From: Bacillus thuringiensis
GTDB taxonomy: Bacteria > Bacillota > Bacilli > Bacillales > Bacillaceae_G
Reading direction: 5' to 3'
Assembly (NCBI RefSeq): GCF_001182785.1
Contig: NZ_CP012099.1
Span: forward strand, 3,718,501-3,782,500
Length of the DNA stretch: 64,000 bases
In this document: in pieces, positions 31,327 through 43,053 of the stretch
Layout of the letters: every line of letters starts with the position of its first letter
How positions within the stretch are numbered: position 1 is the stretch's first letter
The notes under the pieces: generated by a model
What the model was told of the DNA's origin: nothing
The model's database searches: none
What the model saw: only the letters and a program-made list of their open reading frames with translations
Position numbers and translations under genes: made by a program

Positions 31327-31633
31327 ACACTCACATTCCTTAACCCAATTTTTTCGTTACATCTCTTTACCTACAAACAAACCGTAACAATCCCTTATTA
31401 TACCAATTATTTCAATTTATTTATACAAAAAATATAATATTTAAATTAAGAGTATTTCAGTTTACAAGTTTACATTATTGTTCAGTCACATAAAAACTTA
31501 CTGTAAAAATTTTATATATATTTATTTTACATTCGTCTAGTTTTTTTGACACACAGCTATCCTCTTCTCTTTTATTCTAAATAAATATACTGGCACAATT
31601 CTTGCTTTATTAATGTAAAAAGGAGGAATTAAA
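31327..31633. promoter_or_regulatory. Divergent intergenic region lipoprotein / aminopeptidase
   Basis: These 307 very AT-rich bases hold no gene that I can see. On the minus strand an extended -10 element TGGTATAAT (about 31397-31405) lies about 70 bases before the lipoprotein start, without a clear -35. On the plus strand the sigma-54 promoter of the aminopeptidase gene is at 31591-31606. No clear binding site for an enhancer protein was found between them. Confidence 0.55.
31591..31606 (+). promoter_or_regulatory. Sigma-54 (SigL) promoter
   Basis: TGGCACAATTCTTGCT matches the sigma-54 consensus TGGCACGrNNNTTGCW at every position except the weakly conserved seventh and has the required ten bases between GG (-24) and GC (-12). 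The predicted start is near 31617, just before the AGGAGG at 31621-31626. Confidence 0.8.
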
Positions 31634-32704
31634 ATGAATGTAAGAATAACTAACATCCAAAAACAACTACATAATTACGGAATCGACGGGTTACTTATTA
31701 CAAAAAAAGAAAACCGTCAATACGCAACAAACTTTACAGGTAGCGCAGGCGTTGTCTTAATCGCTGCGCATAAAGCTATTTTCATTACTGATTTCCGTTA
31801 CGTAGATCAAGCAAAAACGGAAATAAAAGTAGCAGAAATTATTATGCATAAAGGAAATTTAGAAGAAGAAGTTGCAAATCAAGTATCAAAATTAAACATT
31901 CAAAAACTTGGTATAGAAGACAATAATATGACTTTGCAACAATTTAAGAAACTACAAAAATATATACATACAGAAATGGTTCCAGTGTGTGAGATCATTG
32001 AAGATATTCGACTTATTAAAGACACATCTGAAATAGAAACAATGAAAATCGCAGCTACGATCGCTGACGAAGCATTTCACCATATTGTTACATTTCTAAA
32101 GCCTGGAATAAGCGAGACTGACGTTCGAGATGAGTTAGAATTTTTCATGCGAAAAAAAGGGGCTACATCTTCTTCATTCCAAATCATTGTAGCCTCAGGC
32201 GTTCGTTCTTCACTTCCCCATGGAGTTGCATCAAATAAAATAATCGAACGAGGCGATATCGTTACATTAGACTTCGGTGCACTTTACGACGGATATTGTT
32301 CCGATATAACACGTACTGTAGCAATCGGGGAACCATCAGAAGAATTCAAAAAAATATACACTGTTGTACGCGAAGCATTAAAACGTGGAACGGAAGCAAT
32401 TAAGCCTGGAGAAACTGCGAAAAGTATCGATGATATAACGAGAGATTACATTACAGAACATGGATACGGTCAATACTTTGGCCACTCTACCGGGCACGGT
32501 CTTGGGTTAGAAATACATGAACCACTTCGCCTATCCCAAGAAAGCAAGGCAACTTTACAAGAAGGTATGGTTGTTACAGTTGAGCCGGGCATTTACATAC
32601 CGAACTGGGGCGGTTGTAGAATCGAAGATGATATTGTCATCACCAAAGATGGTTATGACGTTATTACAAAATCAAATAGAGAACTAATTATAATCCCTTG
32701 TTAA
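31634..32704 (+). CDS. Xaa-Pro aminopeptidase (M24 family)
   Basis: Releases N-terminal residues before proline, or splits X-Pro dipeptides. The 356-residue protein has an N-terminal creatinase-like domain (about 1-125) and a pita-bread catalytic domain. Its metal ligands are visible: the two aspartates in LDFGALYDGYCSDITRT, the histidine in GHSTGHGLGLEIHE, and glutamates in VEPGIYIP and RIEDD. It is close to B. subtilis YqhT/YkvY-type enzymes in size. The ATG follows AAGGAGG. Transcription seems to be driven by sigma-54, which would make it conditionally expressed. Confidence 0.88.
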   Translation: MNVRITNIQKQLHNYGIDGLLITKKENRQYATNFTGSAGVVLIAAHKAIFITDFRYVDQAKTEIKVAEIIMHKGNLEEEVANQVSKLNIQKLGIEDNNMTLQQFKKLQKYIHTEMVPVCEIIEDIRLIKDTSEIETMKIAATIADEAFHHIVTFLKPGISETDVRDELEFFMRKKGATSSSFQIIVASGVRSSLPHGVASNKIIERGDIVTLDFGALYDGYCSDITRTVAIGEPSEEFKKIYTVVREALKRGTEAIKPGETAKSIDDITRDYITEHGYGQYFGHSTGHGLGLEIHEPLRLSQESKATLQEGMVVTVEPGIYIPNWGGCRIEDDIVITKDGYDVITKSNRELIIIPC

Positions 32705-32786
32705 TATTATGAAGGTTTAACAAAACTTTTTCTTTGCACATAGAATTCCTTCTCTGGAGTATTCATTTAAAGAGGGGGAATTTTAA

Positions 32787-33311
32787 TTGAATTTTGTAAT
32801 TGATAAATTGGAGGGTTTACATGTAGAATTTTCAAAGCTTGTTTCCATGATGAATTACGCTCGCTATACAACAATGCAAGCAGTGGAAAGTTTAACAATT
32901 GAAGAACTTGATTATTTATATGATAAGGAAGCAAATTCAATTGGCATGTTATTGTATCATATGGCTGCTATTGAATTTTACTACCAGATTCATACTTTTG
33001 AAGACCGTGAACCAACGGAGGCTGAATTAGAACGCTGGTTACCTGGCATTGAATTAGGCGATCTTGGGCGTGAGAAAATAAAAGGAAACGCTATAGAATT
33101 TTATATAAATACATTACAAGAAGTACGTTCCAAAACAATCGAGACTTTTCAATCGTTATCTGATGAATGGTTATTTAAAACGACAGACTTTTGGTATGAC
33201 AAACCAGCAAATAACTATTTTAAGTGGTTTCACGTTTTTGAAGATGAAATCAATCATCGTGGACAAATTCGTTTAATTAAAAAGATGCAAAAAGCTCATG
33301 CAGTAAAATGA
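32787..33311 (+). CDS. DinB family protein
   Basis: A 174-residue four-helix-bundle protein of the DinB/YfiT type, probably metal-binding. Histidines in MLLYHMAAIEFYY, FKWFHVFEDEINHRGQI supply the usual three-ligand site. Many members are thiol-dependent enzymes (bacillithiol transferases), but no specific activity is shown. Translation starts at TTG (32787-32789), supported by AGAGGGGG eight bases before. It follows the aminopeptidase gene by 82 bases and may share its transcript. Confidence 0.8.
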   Translation: MNFVIDKLEGLHVEFSKLVSMMNYARYTTMQAVESLTIEELDYLYDKEANSIGMLLYHMAAIEFYYQIHTFEDREPTEAELERWLPGIELGDLGREKIKGNAIEFYINTLQEVRSKTIETFQSLSDEWLFKTTDFWYDKPANNYFKWFHVFEDEINHRGQIRLIKKMQKAHAVK

Positions 33312-33312
33312 G

Positions 33313-33345
33313 GAAATGCCACCGAATAAGGTGGCATTTTCTTTT
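33313..33345. terminator. Bidirectional terminator
   Basis: AATGCCACC and GGTGGCATT flank a six-base loop, with T-runs, between the DinB-family gene and the convergent membrane-protein pair. Confidence 0.8.
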
Positions 33346-33712
33346 ATTCATTAACGAATAGCTTTTCGTTTACTATTTTAGTGACTACCACTACCAACAT
33401 TAAAATGCATATTAAATATAGCATTTTCGCAATAAACAACCACCCTTGAAACATTACAATTCCATCTATTATCTCATTTCCTTTCCATAACAAAAACGGA
33501 ATTGTGCTGATTATAATGACAAATTCGATGCTGAAAACAATTTTCTTTTTGGGGCTATATGCTTTCCATTCATTCCAGCGATACATAGGAGCAAAAATCA
33601 ATACTCCTATACATAATATAACTGGTACCCATTCACTGTTAAGAAATTGTCCTGAAATAACTGATAATAGTAAACAAACTAGCACACCATAATATCCTAT
33701 TTTTTCTCTCAT
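33344..33712 (-). CDS. Small four-helix membrane protein, paralog of its upstream neighbour
   Basis: I do not recognise the family. The 122-residue product is mostly hydrophobic, with about four membrane segments (around residues 7-25, 30-42, 58-75 and 92-112). It starts MREKIGYYGV and is similar to the neighbouring protein at 33728-34090: shared pieces are IG-aromatic-G, N-x-EW, YRW followed by a lysine-rich loop, and FQ-x-W. The ATG follows GGGGGAG. It lies 15 bases downstream of its paralog, so the two form an operon. Confidence 0.7.
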   Translation of the reverse strand: MREKIGYYGVLVCLLLSVISGQFLNSEWVPVILCIGVLIFAPMYRWNEWKAYSPKKKIVFSIEFVIIISTIPFLLWKGNEIIDGIVMFQGWLFIAKMLYLICILMLVVVVTKIVNEKLFVNE

Positions 33713-33727
33713 TCGTACTCCCCCATT

Positions 33728-34090
33728 CTACTTCTCCTTTAATATGTAACTTGCTATACTTATAACAATTCTTAGAAAAATAACAACTATAATTACAAGA
33801 TAAAGACCGTTTGCAGAAGACATCCATTCTTGAAAAATAGACATTTTCTCCATTTGTTTCTGACCCTCTATTAAAATAACCCCTGCGAACAATGAGCAAA
33901 CAACGATGATACCTATCATAATTCCAATGCTTTTCTTATTATGTTGTTTCATGTCATCCCATCGGTATAACAGTATAAAAACAAACCCAAAAGGAGGGAT
34001 GATACTTATCCATTCATTGTTTGTAAATAGATTTAAAATGATTAATAGACTACAAGAAATAATAAATCCCCAAAAACCAATTTTTTGCAC
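33728..34090 (-). CDS. Small four-helix membrane protein, paralog of its downstream neighbour
   Basis: I do not recognise the family. The 120-residue product has about four membrane segments. The start is set at GTG (34088-34090), because GAGGAGG precedes it by five bases and the resulting beginning (MQKIGFWGF) lines up with MREKIGYYGV of its neighbour; an ATG 22 codons upstream lacks a ribosome binding site. Shared features are N-x-EW, YRW plus a basic loop, and FQ-x-W. Probably a tandem duplication. Confidence 0.68.
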   Translation of the reverse strand: MQKIGFWGFIISCSLLIILNLFTNNEWISIIPPFGFVFILLYRWDDMKQHNKKSIGIMIGIIVVCSLFAGVILIEGQKQMEKMSIFQEWMSSANGLYLVIIVVIFLRIVISIASYILKEK

Positions 34091-34197
34091 ATACGCCTCC
34101 TCTAATTCCATTTTTAGGATTAATTGTATTGTATCATCCATTTTTATTCTTACCATTACAGTACATGAAATTTCACTTCTTTCTGTTTCTTATACTC

Positions 34198-34224
34198 ACA
34201 TACTTTCCCTACTTTCATACAATA
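34198..34224 (+). promoter_or_regulatory. Possible sigma-K (or sigma-E) promoter of the permease gene
   Basis: CATACAATA (34216-34224) fits the mother-cell -10 pattern CATAnnnTA, with AC (34198-34199) placed 16 bases upstream as in sigma-K promoters. The pattern is short, so chance occurrence is quite possible. Confidence 0.35.
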
Positions 34225-34255
34225 AACTACACGATTGCCTAAGGATGTGAATGTT

Positions 34256-35641
34256 ATGGGAGTTGAATTAACTCTGTTGCACGCTCTCTATATTCTTTGT
34301 TTACTCACTATTATTACCTTTTTTATTCTCCGGAAAGATACGACGATTATTTGTATCGTTTTCATCTTTTTATTAGCATTAACCGCTACAAGCTCTATCC
34401 CTCTTGCTATTAGCAGTATTTTTCAAAGTTTCATTTACGCCATCACTGAGCTATTACCAACTATATTAATCATCTCCATTATCGTATCAATGAGCAATCT
34501 ACTCGTTCATACCGGCATAAATGATACGATGATTTCACCATTTACAAAGATGATTCGTACACCTACCCTCGCCTACTGGATTATCGGCCTTTTGATGATG
34601 ACAATTTCTTTCTTCTTTTGGCCTTCTCCCGCTGTCGCCTTAATGGGAGCTATTTTATTACCGGTTGCTGTACGCGTCGGTCTCCCCCCAATTGGAGTAG
34701 CAATTGCTATGAACTTATTCGGTCATGGGATTGCTTTATCCGGCGACTTCGTTATACAAGGCGCACCAAAATTAACCGCAGACGCTGCTGGTCTCCCTGT
34801 TTCCAGCGTCGTATCTGCAAGTGTTCCACTCGTTATCGTTATGGGCGTTGTGACAACTTCCGTCGCTTTTTTCTTCTTACGAAAAGAGTTTCATACAGGC
34901 TTAGCTATACAAGAATCTATTCTATCAACTGAGTCTTCTAAAACGCTCACTTCATTATCTCCTCGCACAAAGAAATGGCTCGCTATTTGTATCCCTATCG
35001 TATATATCATTGATATCCTTTGCATGATTCAATTTCAACTACAAGGAAGCGACGCAACTGCACTTATCGGCGGAACAACCGTTATTATGATTATCATCAT
35101 TTCTCTCATCGCCTACAAAGGTAATGGACTGAATAAAACGACCGATTATTTCATAGAAGGGCTCCAATTTGGCTTTAAAATTTTCGGACCAGTTATTCCA
35201 ATTGCTGCACTTTTTTATTTAGGAGATAGCGGCTTTGCGAAAATTATCGGGGACTATTTACCGAAAGGTTCACACGGAATCATTAACGACTTAGGAATCG
35301 CCTTATCTCAAACTGTTCCTTTAAATCAATATGTATCGGCAGGGACATTAACTATCGTTGGTGTCATTACCGGCTTAGATGGATCAGGATTTTCCGGCAT
35401 TTCACTTGCTGGTTCAATTGCAAATCTTTTCGGAACAGCACTTGGTCACGGAACAGCTACATTAACAGCACTCGGGCAAATTGCAGCAATCTGGACCGGG
35501 GGCGGGACGTTAATTCCTTGGGCACTTATTCCTGCTGCTGCGATTTGTAAAGTCGATCCATTTGAACTTGCACGCCGAAACTTTTTACCGGTTGCTATCG
35601 GTTTAATTGTCACCACGATCGTTGCGATGTTTATCCTATAA
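34256..35641 (+). CDS. Multi-pass membrane permease, probably of the carboxylate-transporter type
   Basis: A 461-residue protein with about eleven or twelve hydrophobic segments. Two re-entrant-loop-like regions stand out: FWPSPAVALMGAILLPVAVRVGLPPIGVAI and the glycine-rich end GSGFSGISLAGSIANLFGTALGHGTATL. These look like two-fold repeats of anion or dicarboxylate permeases (ion transporter superfamily), but I cannot name the family or substrate. The ATG at 34256 was chosen because AAGGA lies ten bases before; TTG 34235 and GTG 34247 are alternatives. It is followed by a strong terminator. Confidence 0.75.
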   Translation: MGVELTLLHALYILCLLTIITFFILRKDTTIICIVFIFLLALTATSSIPLAISSIFQSFIYAITELLPTILIISIIVSMSNLLVHTGINDTMISPFTKMIRTPTLAYWIIGLLMMTISFFFWPSPAVALMGAILLPVAVRVGLPPIGVAIAMNLFGHGIALSGDFVIQGAPKLTADAAGLPVSSVVSASVPLVIVMGVVTTSVAFFFLRKEFHTGLAIQESILSTESSKTLTSLSPRTKKWLAICIPIVYIIDILCMIQFQLQGSDATALIGGTTVIMIIIISLIAYKGNGLNKTTDYFIEGLQFGFKIFGPVIPIAALFYLGDSGFAKIIGDYLPKGSHGIINDLGIALSQTVPLNQYVSAGTLTIVGVITGLDGSGFSGISLAGSIANLFGTALGHGTATLTALGQIAAIWTGGGTLIPWALIPAAAICKVDPFELARRNFLPVAIGLIVTTIVAMFIL

Positions 35642-35673
35642 CGTAAGCAAGTGTTCTCTTGCTTACGTTTTTT
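35642..35673 (+). terminator. Terminator of the permease gene
   Basis: CGTAAGCAAG and CTTGCTTACG flank a six-base loop, followed by TTTTTT. The following 135 bases up to the next gene hold no clear promoter. Confidence 0.85.
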
Positions 35674-35808
35674 GCTTGTAAAATTCATCATGAATTATCA
35701 GTTTTCAAGAGGGATTCGTTATTACTTAGCGAAATTATATTAGGAGAGTAATTATTTCAAAACGTTTACGAGAAACAGATTACTGCAATTAGAAAAGGGG
35801 ACATACCT

Positions 35809-36063
35809 ATGAATGAATTGATTTTCGTCTTATTAATTTGTCCATTATTTATCTTTATCGTATCTGTTATTGGAACATGCAAAACGAAAACGTATTACGT
35901 AATGCCGATTGTAACGTTTGCTAGTTTTTTAATAATAGGTGTTATCGCCTTTACTCCAAAATTTTTCTTTTGGGTTGGCATGTATAGCATCTTCTCATTT
36001 ATTGTTTCTTATATGACGCTATTGTTTGTGAAAGGATATGAGGTTGCTGAAAACGCTAAATAG
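35809..36063 (+). CDS. Small membrane protein, DUF2651 (YbeF-like)
   Basis: An 84-residue protein with three membrane segments (about residues 3-22, 30-48 and 52-74). The pattern of an N-terminal hydrophobic helix, the KTKTYYVMPIVTF segment and an FFFWVGMYSIFSFI helix resembles the B. subtilis YbeF (DUF2651) family. No function is known. The ATG follows AAAAGGGG, and the HAD gene begins 22 bases after its stop. Confidence 0.65.
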   Translation: MNELIFVLLICPLFIFIVSVIGTCKTKTYYVMPIVTFASFLIIGVIAFTPKFFFWVGMYSIFSFIVSYMTLLFVKGYEVAENAK

Positions 36064-36085
36064 TTGTTAGCAAGGAGACAGGAAT

Positions 36086-36763
36086 ATGATTTTCTTTGAT
36101 ATTGATGGAACTTTACTTGATTATGAGGCTGCTGAAAGAAATGGTATTATAGATTTTTTTCAAATATATAATACTATTTTTTCAGGCAATGAATTAGAGG
36201 CAACGAAAGTCTGGCATGAATTATCAGAAGAATATTTCAAAAAATTTTTATCCAGGGAATTATCTTTTCAAGAACAACAAGTAATGCGAATGTATCATTT
36301 ATTTAAAACATATGGAGTAAACCTATCACCCAAAGAATCTCAGCATAGATTCAATCAATATATAGAACTATATAAGAACAACTGGACCGCGTTTGAAGAT
36401 GTACACTATACATTACAGAACTTGCAGCAAGGCGGTCACTCATTAGGTATCATTAGTAATGGTGACTATGAACAACAAGTCGAAAAATTAACTGCCCTAA
36501 ACATTTTAAAACATTTCAAATATATATTTACTTCTAGTGAACTTGGTATATCGAAACCAGATCCTGAAATTTTTCACAGAACCGTATTACAATCGAACCT
36601 TGAAATGAAAGATTGCTATTATATTGGCGATCGATTAGAGACTGATGCGATTAGTAGTACAGCAGCTGGGATGCAAGGGATATGGTTAAATCGAGATAAC
36701 TCACAACTCAAGTACGATATTCCTACTATCTGTTCTTTACATGAAGTTTTAACAATAATATAA
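36086..36763 (+). CDS. HAD superfamily phosphatase (YfnB-like)
   Basis: A 225-residue HAD hydrolase, subfamily IA. Motif I is DIDGTLLD (nucleophile Asp5, acid/base Asp7), motif II is the serine or threonine in GIISNGD, motif III the lysine in ISKPDPE, and motif IV GDRLETD. A helical cap domain lies between motifs I and II. It could dephosphorylate a sugar or nucleotide, but its substrate is not shown. The ATG follows AAGGAGA. It ends at a terminator shared with the convergent pyr operon. Confidence 0.85.
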   Translation: MIFFDIDGTLLDYEAAERNGIIDFFQIYNTIFSGNELEATKVWHELSEEYFKKFLSRELSFQEQQVMRMYHLFKTYGVNLSPKESQHRFNQYIELYKNNWTAFEDVHYTLQNLQQGGHSLGIISNGDYEQQVEKLTALNILKHFKYIFTSSELGISKPDPEIFHRTVLQSNLEMKDCYYIGDRLETDAISSTAAGMQGIWLNRDNSQLKYDIPTICSLHEVLTII

Positions 36764-36801
36764 AAAGACAACCGCGTTCCCCCGCGGTCGTCTTTTTTCG
36801 T
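36763..36801. terminator. Bidirectional terminator between the HAD gene and pyrE
   Basis: AAAAAGACAACCGCG and CGCGGTCGTCTTTTTT pair nearly perfectly. It ends both the HAD gene and the pyrimidine operon. Confidence 0.85.
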
Positions 36802-36802
36802 G

Positions 36803-37431
36803 TTACGCTGTGATCCAAGCTTCGTTAGCTGGATTTTTACGCCACTCTTGTAATTTTTTCGTTTCAGCTTGTCCAATCATACCTTTTTCTGCTGCAACTT
36901 CAGTTAATGCACTGTAATCACTTAAAGAATATGATGCTACGTTAGCTGCTTCTAGCTTTTCTTTTCCTGCTTCTAGCTCGTATGTGAAGATTGATACGAT
37001 TCCTAATACTTCACAGCCAGCTTCGCGAAGTGCTTCTACACATGTAATTGCACTCCCGCCAGTTGAAATTAAGTCTTCTACTACTACAACTTTTTGACCT
37101 TTTTCAGCTTTTCCTTCGATCTGGTTCCCTTTACCGTGTCCTTTTGCTTTACTACGTACGTAGCACATTGGTAAATCCATACGATCGCTTACCCATGCAG
37201 CGTGCGCAATACCAGCAGTTGCTGTTCCTGCAATAACTTCTACAGTTGGGAAGTGCTCTTTAATTAACTCTTCTAATCCAGCTGCAATCGCTTGACGTAC
37301 TTTTGGATAAGATAAAGTTAAACGGTTATCACAATAAATTGGTGATTTCATACCTGAAGACCATGTGAATGGATCATTCGGTTGTAAAAATACTGCTCCA
37401 ATTTCTAATAAATGCGATGCGATTTCTTTTT

Positions 37432-37435
<4 letters not shown>
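36803..37435 (-). CDS. pyrE: Orotate phosphoribosyltransferase
   Basis: Joins orotate and PRPP to give orotidine 5'-phosphate. The 210-residue product has the PRPP motif [14 protein letters not shown] and the catalytic loop lysine in [15 protein letters not shown]. The start [11 protein letters not shown] overlaps the pyrF stop by four bases (ATGA). It is the last gene of the pyr operon. Confidence 0.96.
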
Positions 37436-39834
<2,399 letters not shown>

Positions 39835-39838
<4 letters not shown>

Positions 39839-42800
39839 GCATGTACCACCTCGTGACGCTTTGTTTGCGTAATTTCTTTCATTGAATGAGCTGAGAATGT
39901 CATAGATTCTAATACTCGTAAGATTGCTCTCGTTGTATCAAGTGATGTTAAGCAAGCCACACCATTTTCTACTGATTCACGGCGAATGCGGAAACCATCA
40001 CGCGCTGGTTGTTTGCCTTTTGTTAATGTATTGATTACAAACTGTGCTTTTCCTTGACGGATAATATCAAGTAAGTTATAGTCTTCAGAATCAATTTTGT
40101 TTACCACTTGCACTGGAATATTTTGCTCTGCTAACGATTGTGCTGTTCCAGCTGTTGCTAATAAGTTATAACCAATTTCGTGGAAACGTTTTGCAATTTC
40201 CATTGCCTCTTCTTTATCTTTATCCGCTACAGTAATGATTACTGATCCGTGCGTTGGGATGTTAATTCCAGAAGCAACTAATCCTTTATATAATGCTTTT
40301 TCAAGCGTTAAGTCTTTACCCATTACTTCCCCTGTTGACTTCATTTCAGGTCCTAATGTTGTATCAACTGAGCGTAGTTTCGCGAACGAGAATACCGGTG
40401 CTTTTACATATACTTCTTTCTCTTCTGGGTGATAGCCAGTTCCGTATCCTTGCTCTACTAGGTCTTGACCTAAAATAACTTTCGTTGCAACATTCGCCAT
40501 CGGTACGCCCGTAATTTTACTTAAGAACGGTACTGTACGACTCGCACGTGGGTTTACTTCAATTACGTACACTTGATCTTTGAATACTACAAACTGGATA
40601 TTTAGTAATCCAACAATGTTTAAACCTTTTCCAAGTGCAATTGTATGTTCAATGATTTGTTCTTTTAGTTTTTCAGATAAGCTTTGTGGTGGGTATACTC
40701 CAATTGAGTCACCAGAGTGAACTCCAGCGCGTTCAATATGTTCCATAATACCTGGAATGAATACATTCTCACCGTCTGAAATTGCATCTACTTCAATTTC
40801 TTTACCTACCATGTAACGGTCGATTAATACAGGATGCTCTGCATGAACTTTAACTGCATTTTTCATGTAGTGCAGTAGTTCTTCTTGACGATATACGATT
40901 TCCATCGCACGTCCACCTAGTACGTAAGATGGTCTTACTAATACTGGGTAACCAATTTCTTCAGCAATTGCTACCGCTTGTTCTACAGTTGTTGCTGTTT
41001 TACCAACTGGTTGCGGGATACCTAATTGTGTTAATGCAGCTTCGAATTTATCTCGATCTTCTGCACGGTCTAAATCTTCAAGTGATGTTCCTAGAATTTT
41101 CACACCGTGTTCTTCTAATTTCGCCGCTAAGTTAATTGCCGTTTGTCCACCGAACTGAACGATAACACCTTCTGGCTTTTCTAAATCAATGATGTGCATT
41201 ACATCTTCGATTGTTAATGGTTCAAAGTATAATTTGTCAGAAATACTGAAGTCTGTTGAAACTGTTTCTGGATTGTTATTAACAATGATTGCCTCATATC
41301 CAGCTTCTTTAATCGCCCATACAGAGTGAACTGTTGCATAGTCAAACTCAACACCTTGACCGATACGGATTGGTCCAGACCCTAGTACAACCACACTCTT
41401 ACGATCTGTTATAACCGATTCATTCTCGTCACCATATGTGCTGTAGTAGTAAGGTGTTGCAGATTCAAACTCTGCCGCACAAGTATCTACCATTTTATAA
41501 ACAGGAGTCATATTGTTTTCTTTACGCATATCGTAAATTTCACGCTCTGTTTTGTTCCAAGCAGCTGCAATGTAGTGATCACTGAAGCCCATTTCTTTCG
41601 CAGCTTGTAGTACTTCCATATTTCCTACATTCGCTTTTACTTCGCGTTCCATGTTTACGATGTTTTCAACTTTTTGTAAGAAGAAGAAGTCCATTTCACA
41701 CCATTCGTTAATTTCTTCTTTCGTTACACCTTGACGAATTGCTTCTGCTACAATAAACAGTCGCTCGTCATCTGCTTTAATGATGCGTTTTTTCATTGTT
41801 TCTTTATCAAGTTCTTTTAAATGGTCTAATTCTAAGTGATAAACACCAAGTTCTAAAGAACGAACTGCCTTTAATAACGATTGTTCTAAGTTACGTCCGA
41901 TTGACATAACCTCACCAGTTGCCTTCATCTGTGTTCCAAGCGTTCTGTTCGCTGATTCAAACTTATCAAATGGCCAACGTGGAATTTTTGAAACGACATA
42001 GTCTAATGCTGGCTCGAAGCAAGCGTATGTTTTTTGCGTTACTGGGTTTATAATTTCATCTAATGTTAAGCCAACTGCAATTTTCGCTGCTAATTTTGCA
42101 ATTGGATAGCCAGTTGCTTTAGATGCTAGTGCAGATGAACGACTTACACGTGGGTTCACTTCGATTACATAGTATTGGAAGCTATGTGGATCTAGTGCAA
42201 GCTGAACGTTACATCCACCTTCAATTCCTAGTGCACGAATAATTCGTAATGAAGTGTTACGTAACATTTGGTATTCACGGTCACTTAATGTTTGGCTCGG
42301 TGCTACAACGATTGAATCACCTGTGTGAACCCCAACTGGATCGATATTTTCCATATTACATACTACAATCGCGTTATCATTCGAATCACGCATTACTTCA
42401 TATTCAATTTCCTTACAACCGGCAATGCTCTTTTCTAATAAACATTGTGTTACTGGACTATGTTTCAATCCGCCTGATACGATTTCAATTAGTTCTTCTT
42501 CATTACTACAGATTCCACCACCTGTTCCTCCCATTGTAAATGCTGGGCGAACAATAACTGGATAACCAATTTCTTTTACAAATTCATGTGCTTCTTCCAG
42601 CGTATGAATAATCGTGCTAGATGGAATTGGTTCATTTAAATCCTGCATTAATGTACGGAATAAATCACGATCCTCCGCTTGCTCGATTGCTGATAATTTT
42701 GTTCCTAAAATTTCAACTCCACACTCTTCAAGTATGCCTGATTTCGCAAGTTCAACAGCCATATTTAAGCCTGTTTGACCACCTAATGTTGGTAAGATTG

Positions 42801-43053
42801 CATCTGGACGTTCTTTACGAATAATGCGGCTTACGAATTCTAATGTTAATGGCTCGATATATACTTTATCTGCTGTTGCAGTATCTGTCATAATTGTTGC
42901 TGGGTTAGAGTTAACAAGGATTACTTTGTAACCTTCTTCTCTAAGAGATTGACAAGCTTGTGTACCAGAGTAATCAAACTCTGCTGCTTGCCCAATTACA
43001 ATTGGTCCTGATCCGATTACTAAAATTGTGTTAATGTCTAGGCGTTTTGGCAT
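39835..43053 (-). CDS. carB: Carbamoyl-phosphate synthase large subunit
   Basis: Makes carbamoyl phosphate from ammonia, bicarbonate and two ATP. The 1072-residue protein has two homologous halves, each with an ATP-grasp domain ([17 protein letters not shown] and [17 protein letters not shown]) and a C-terminal allosteric domain (from about residue 940) that would bind UMP or PRPP. It overlaps carA by 16 bases. Its place inside the pyr operon marks it as the pyrimidine-specific enzyme (pyrAB). Confidence 0.97.

Noticed and set aside
34091..34156. Longer start for the upstream membrane paralog
   Set aside because: No ribosome binding site; the GTG start gives an N-terminus that matches its paralog.
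42249..42824. Two open frames on the plus strand
   Set aside because: Both lie opposite carB and show only low-complexity shadow sequence.
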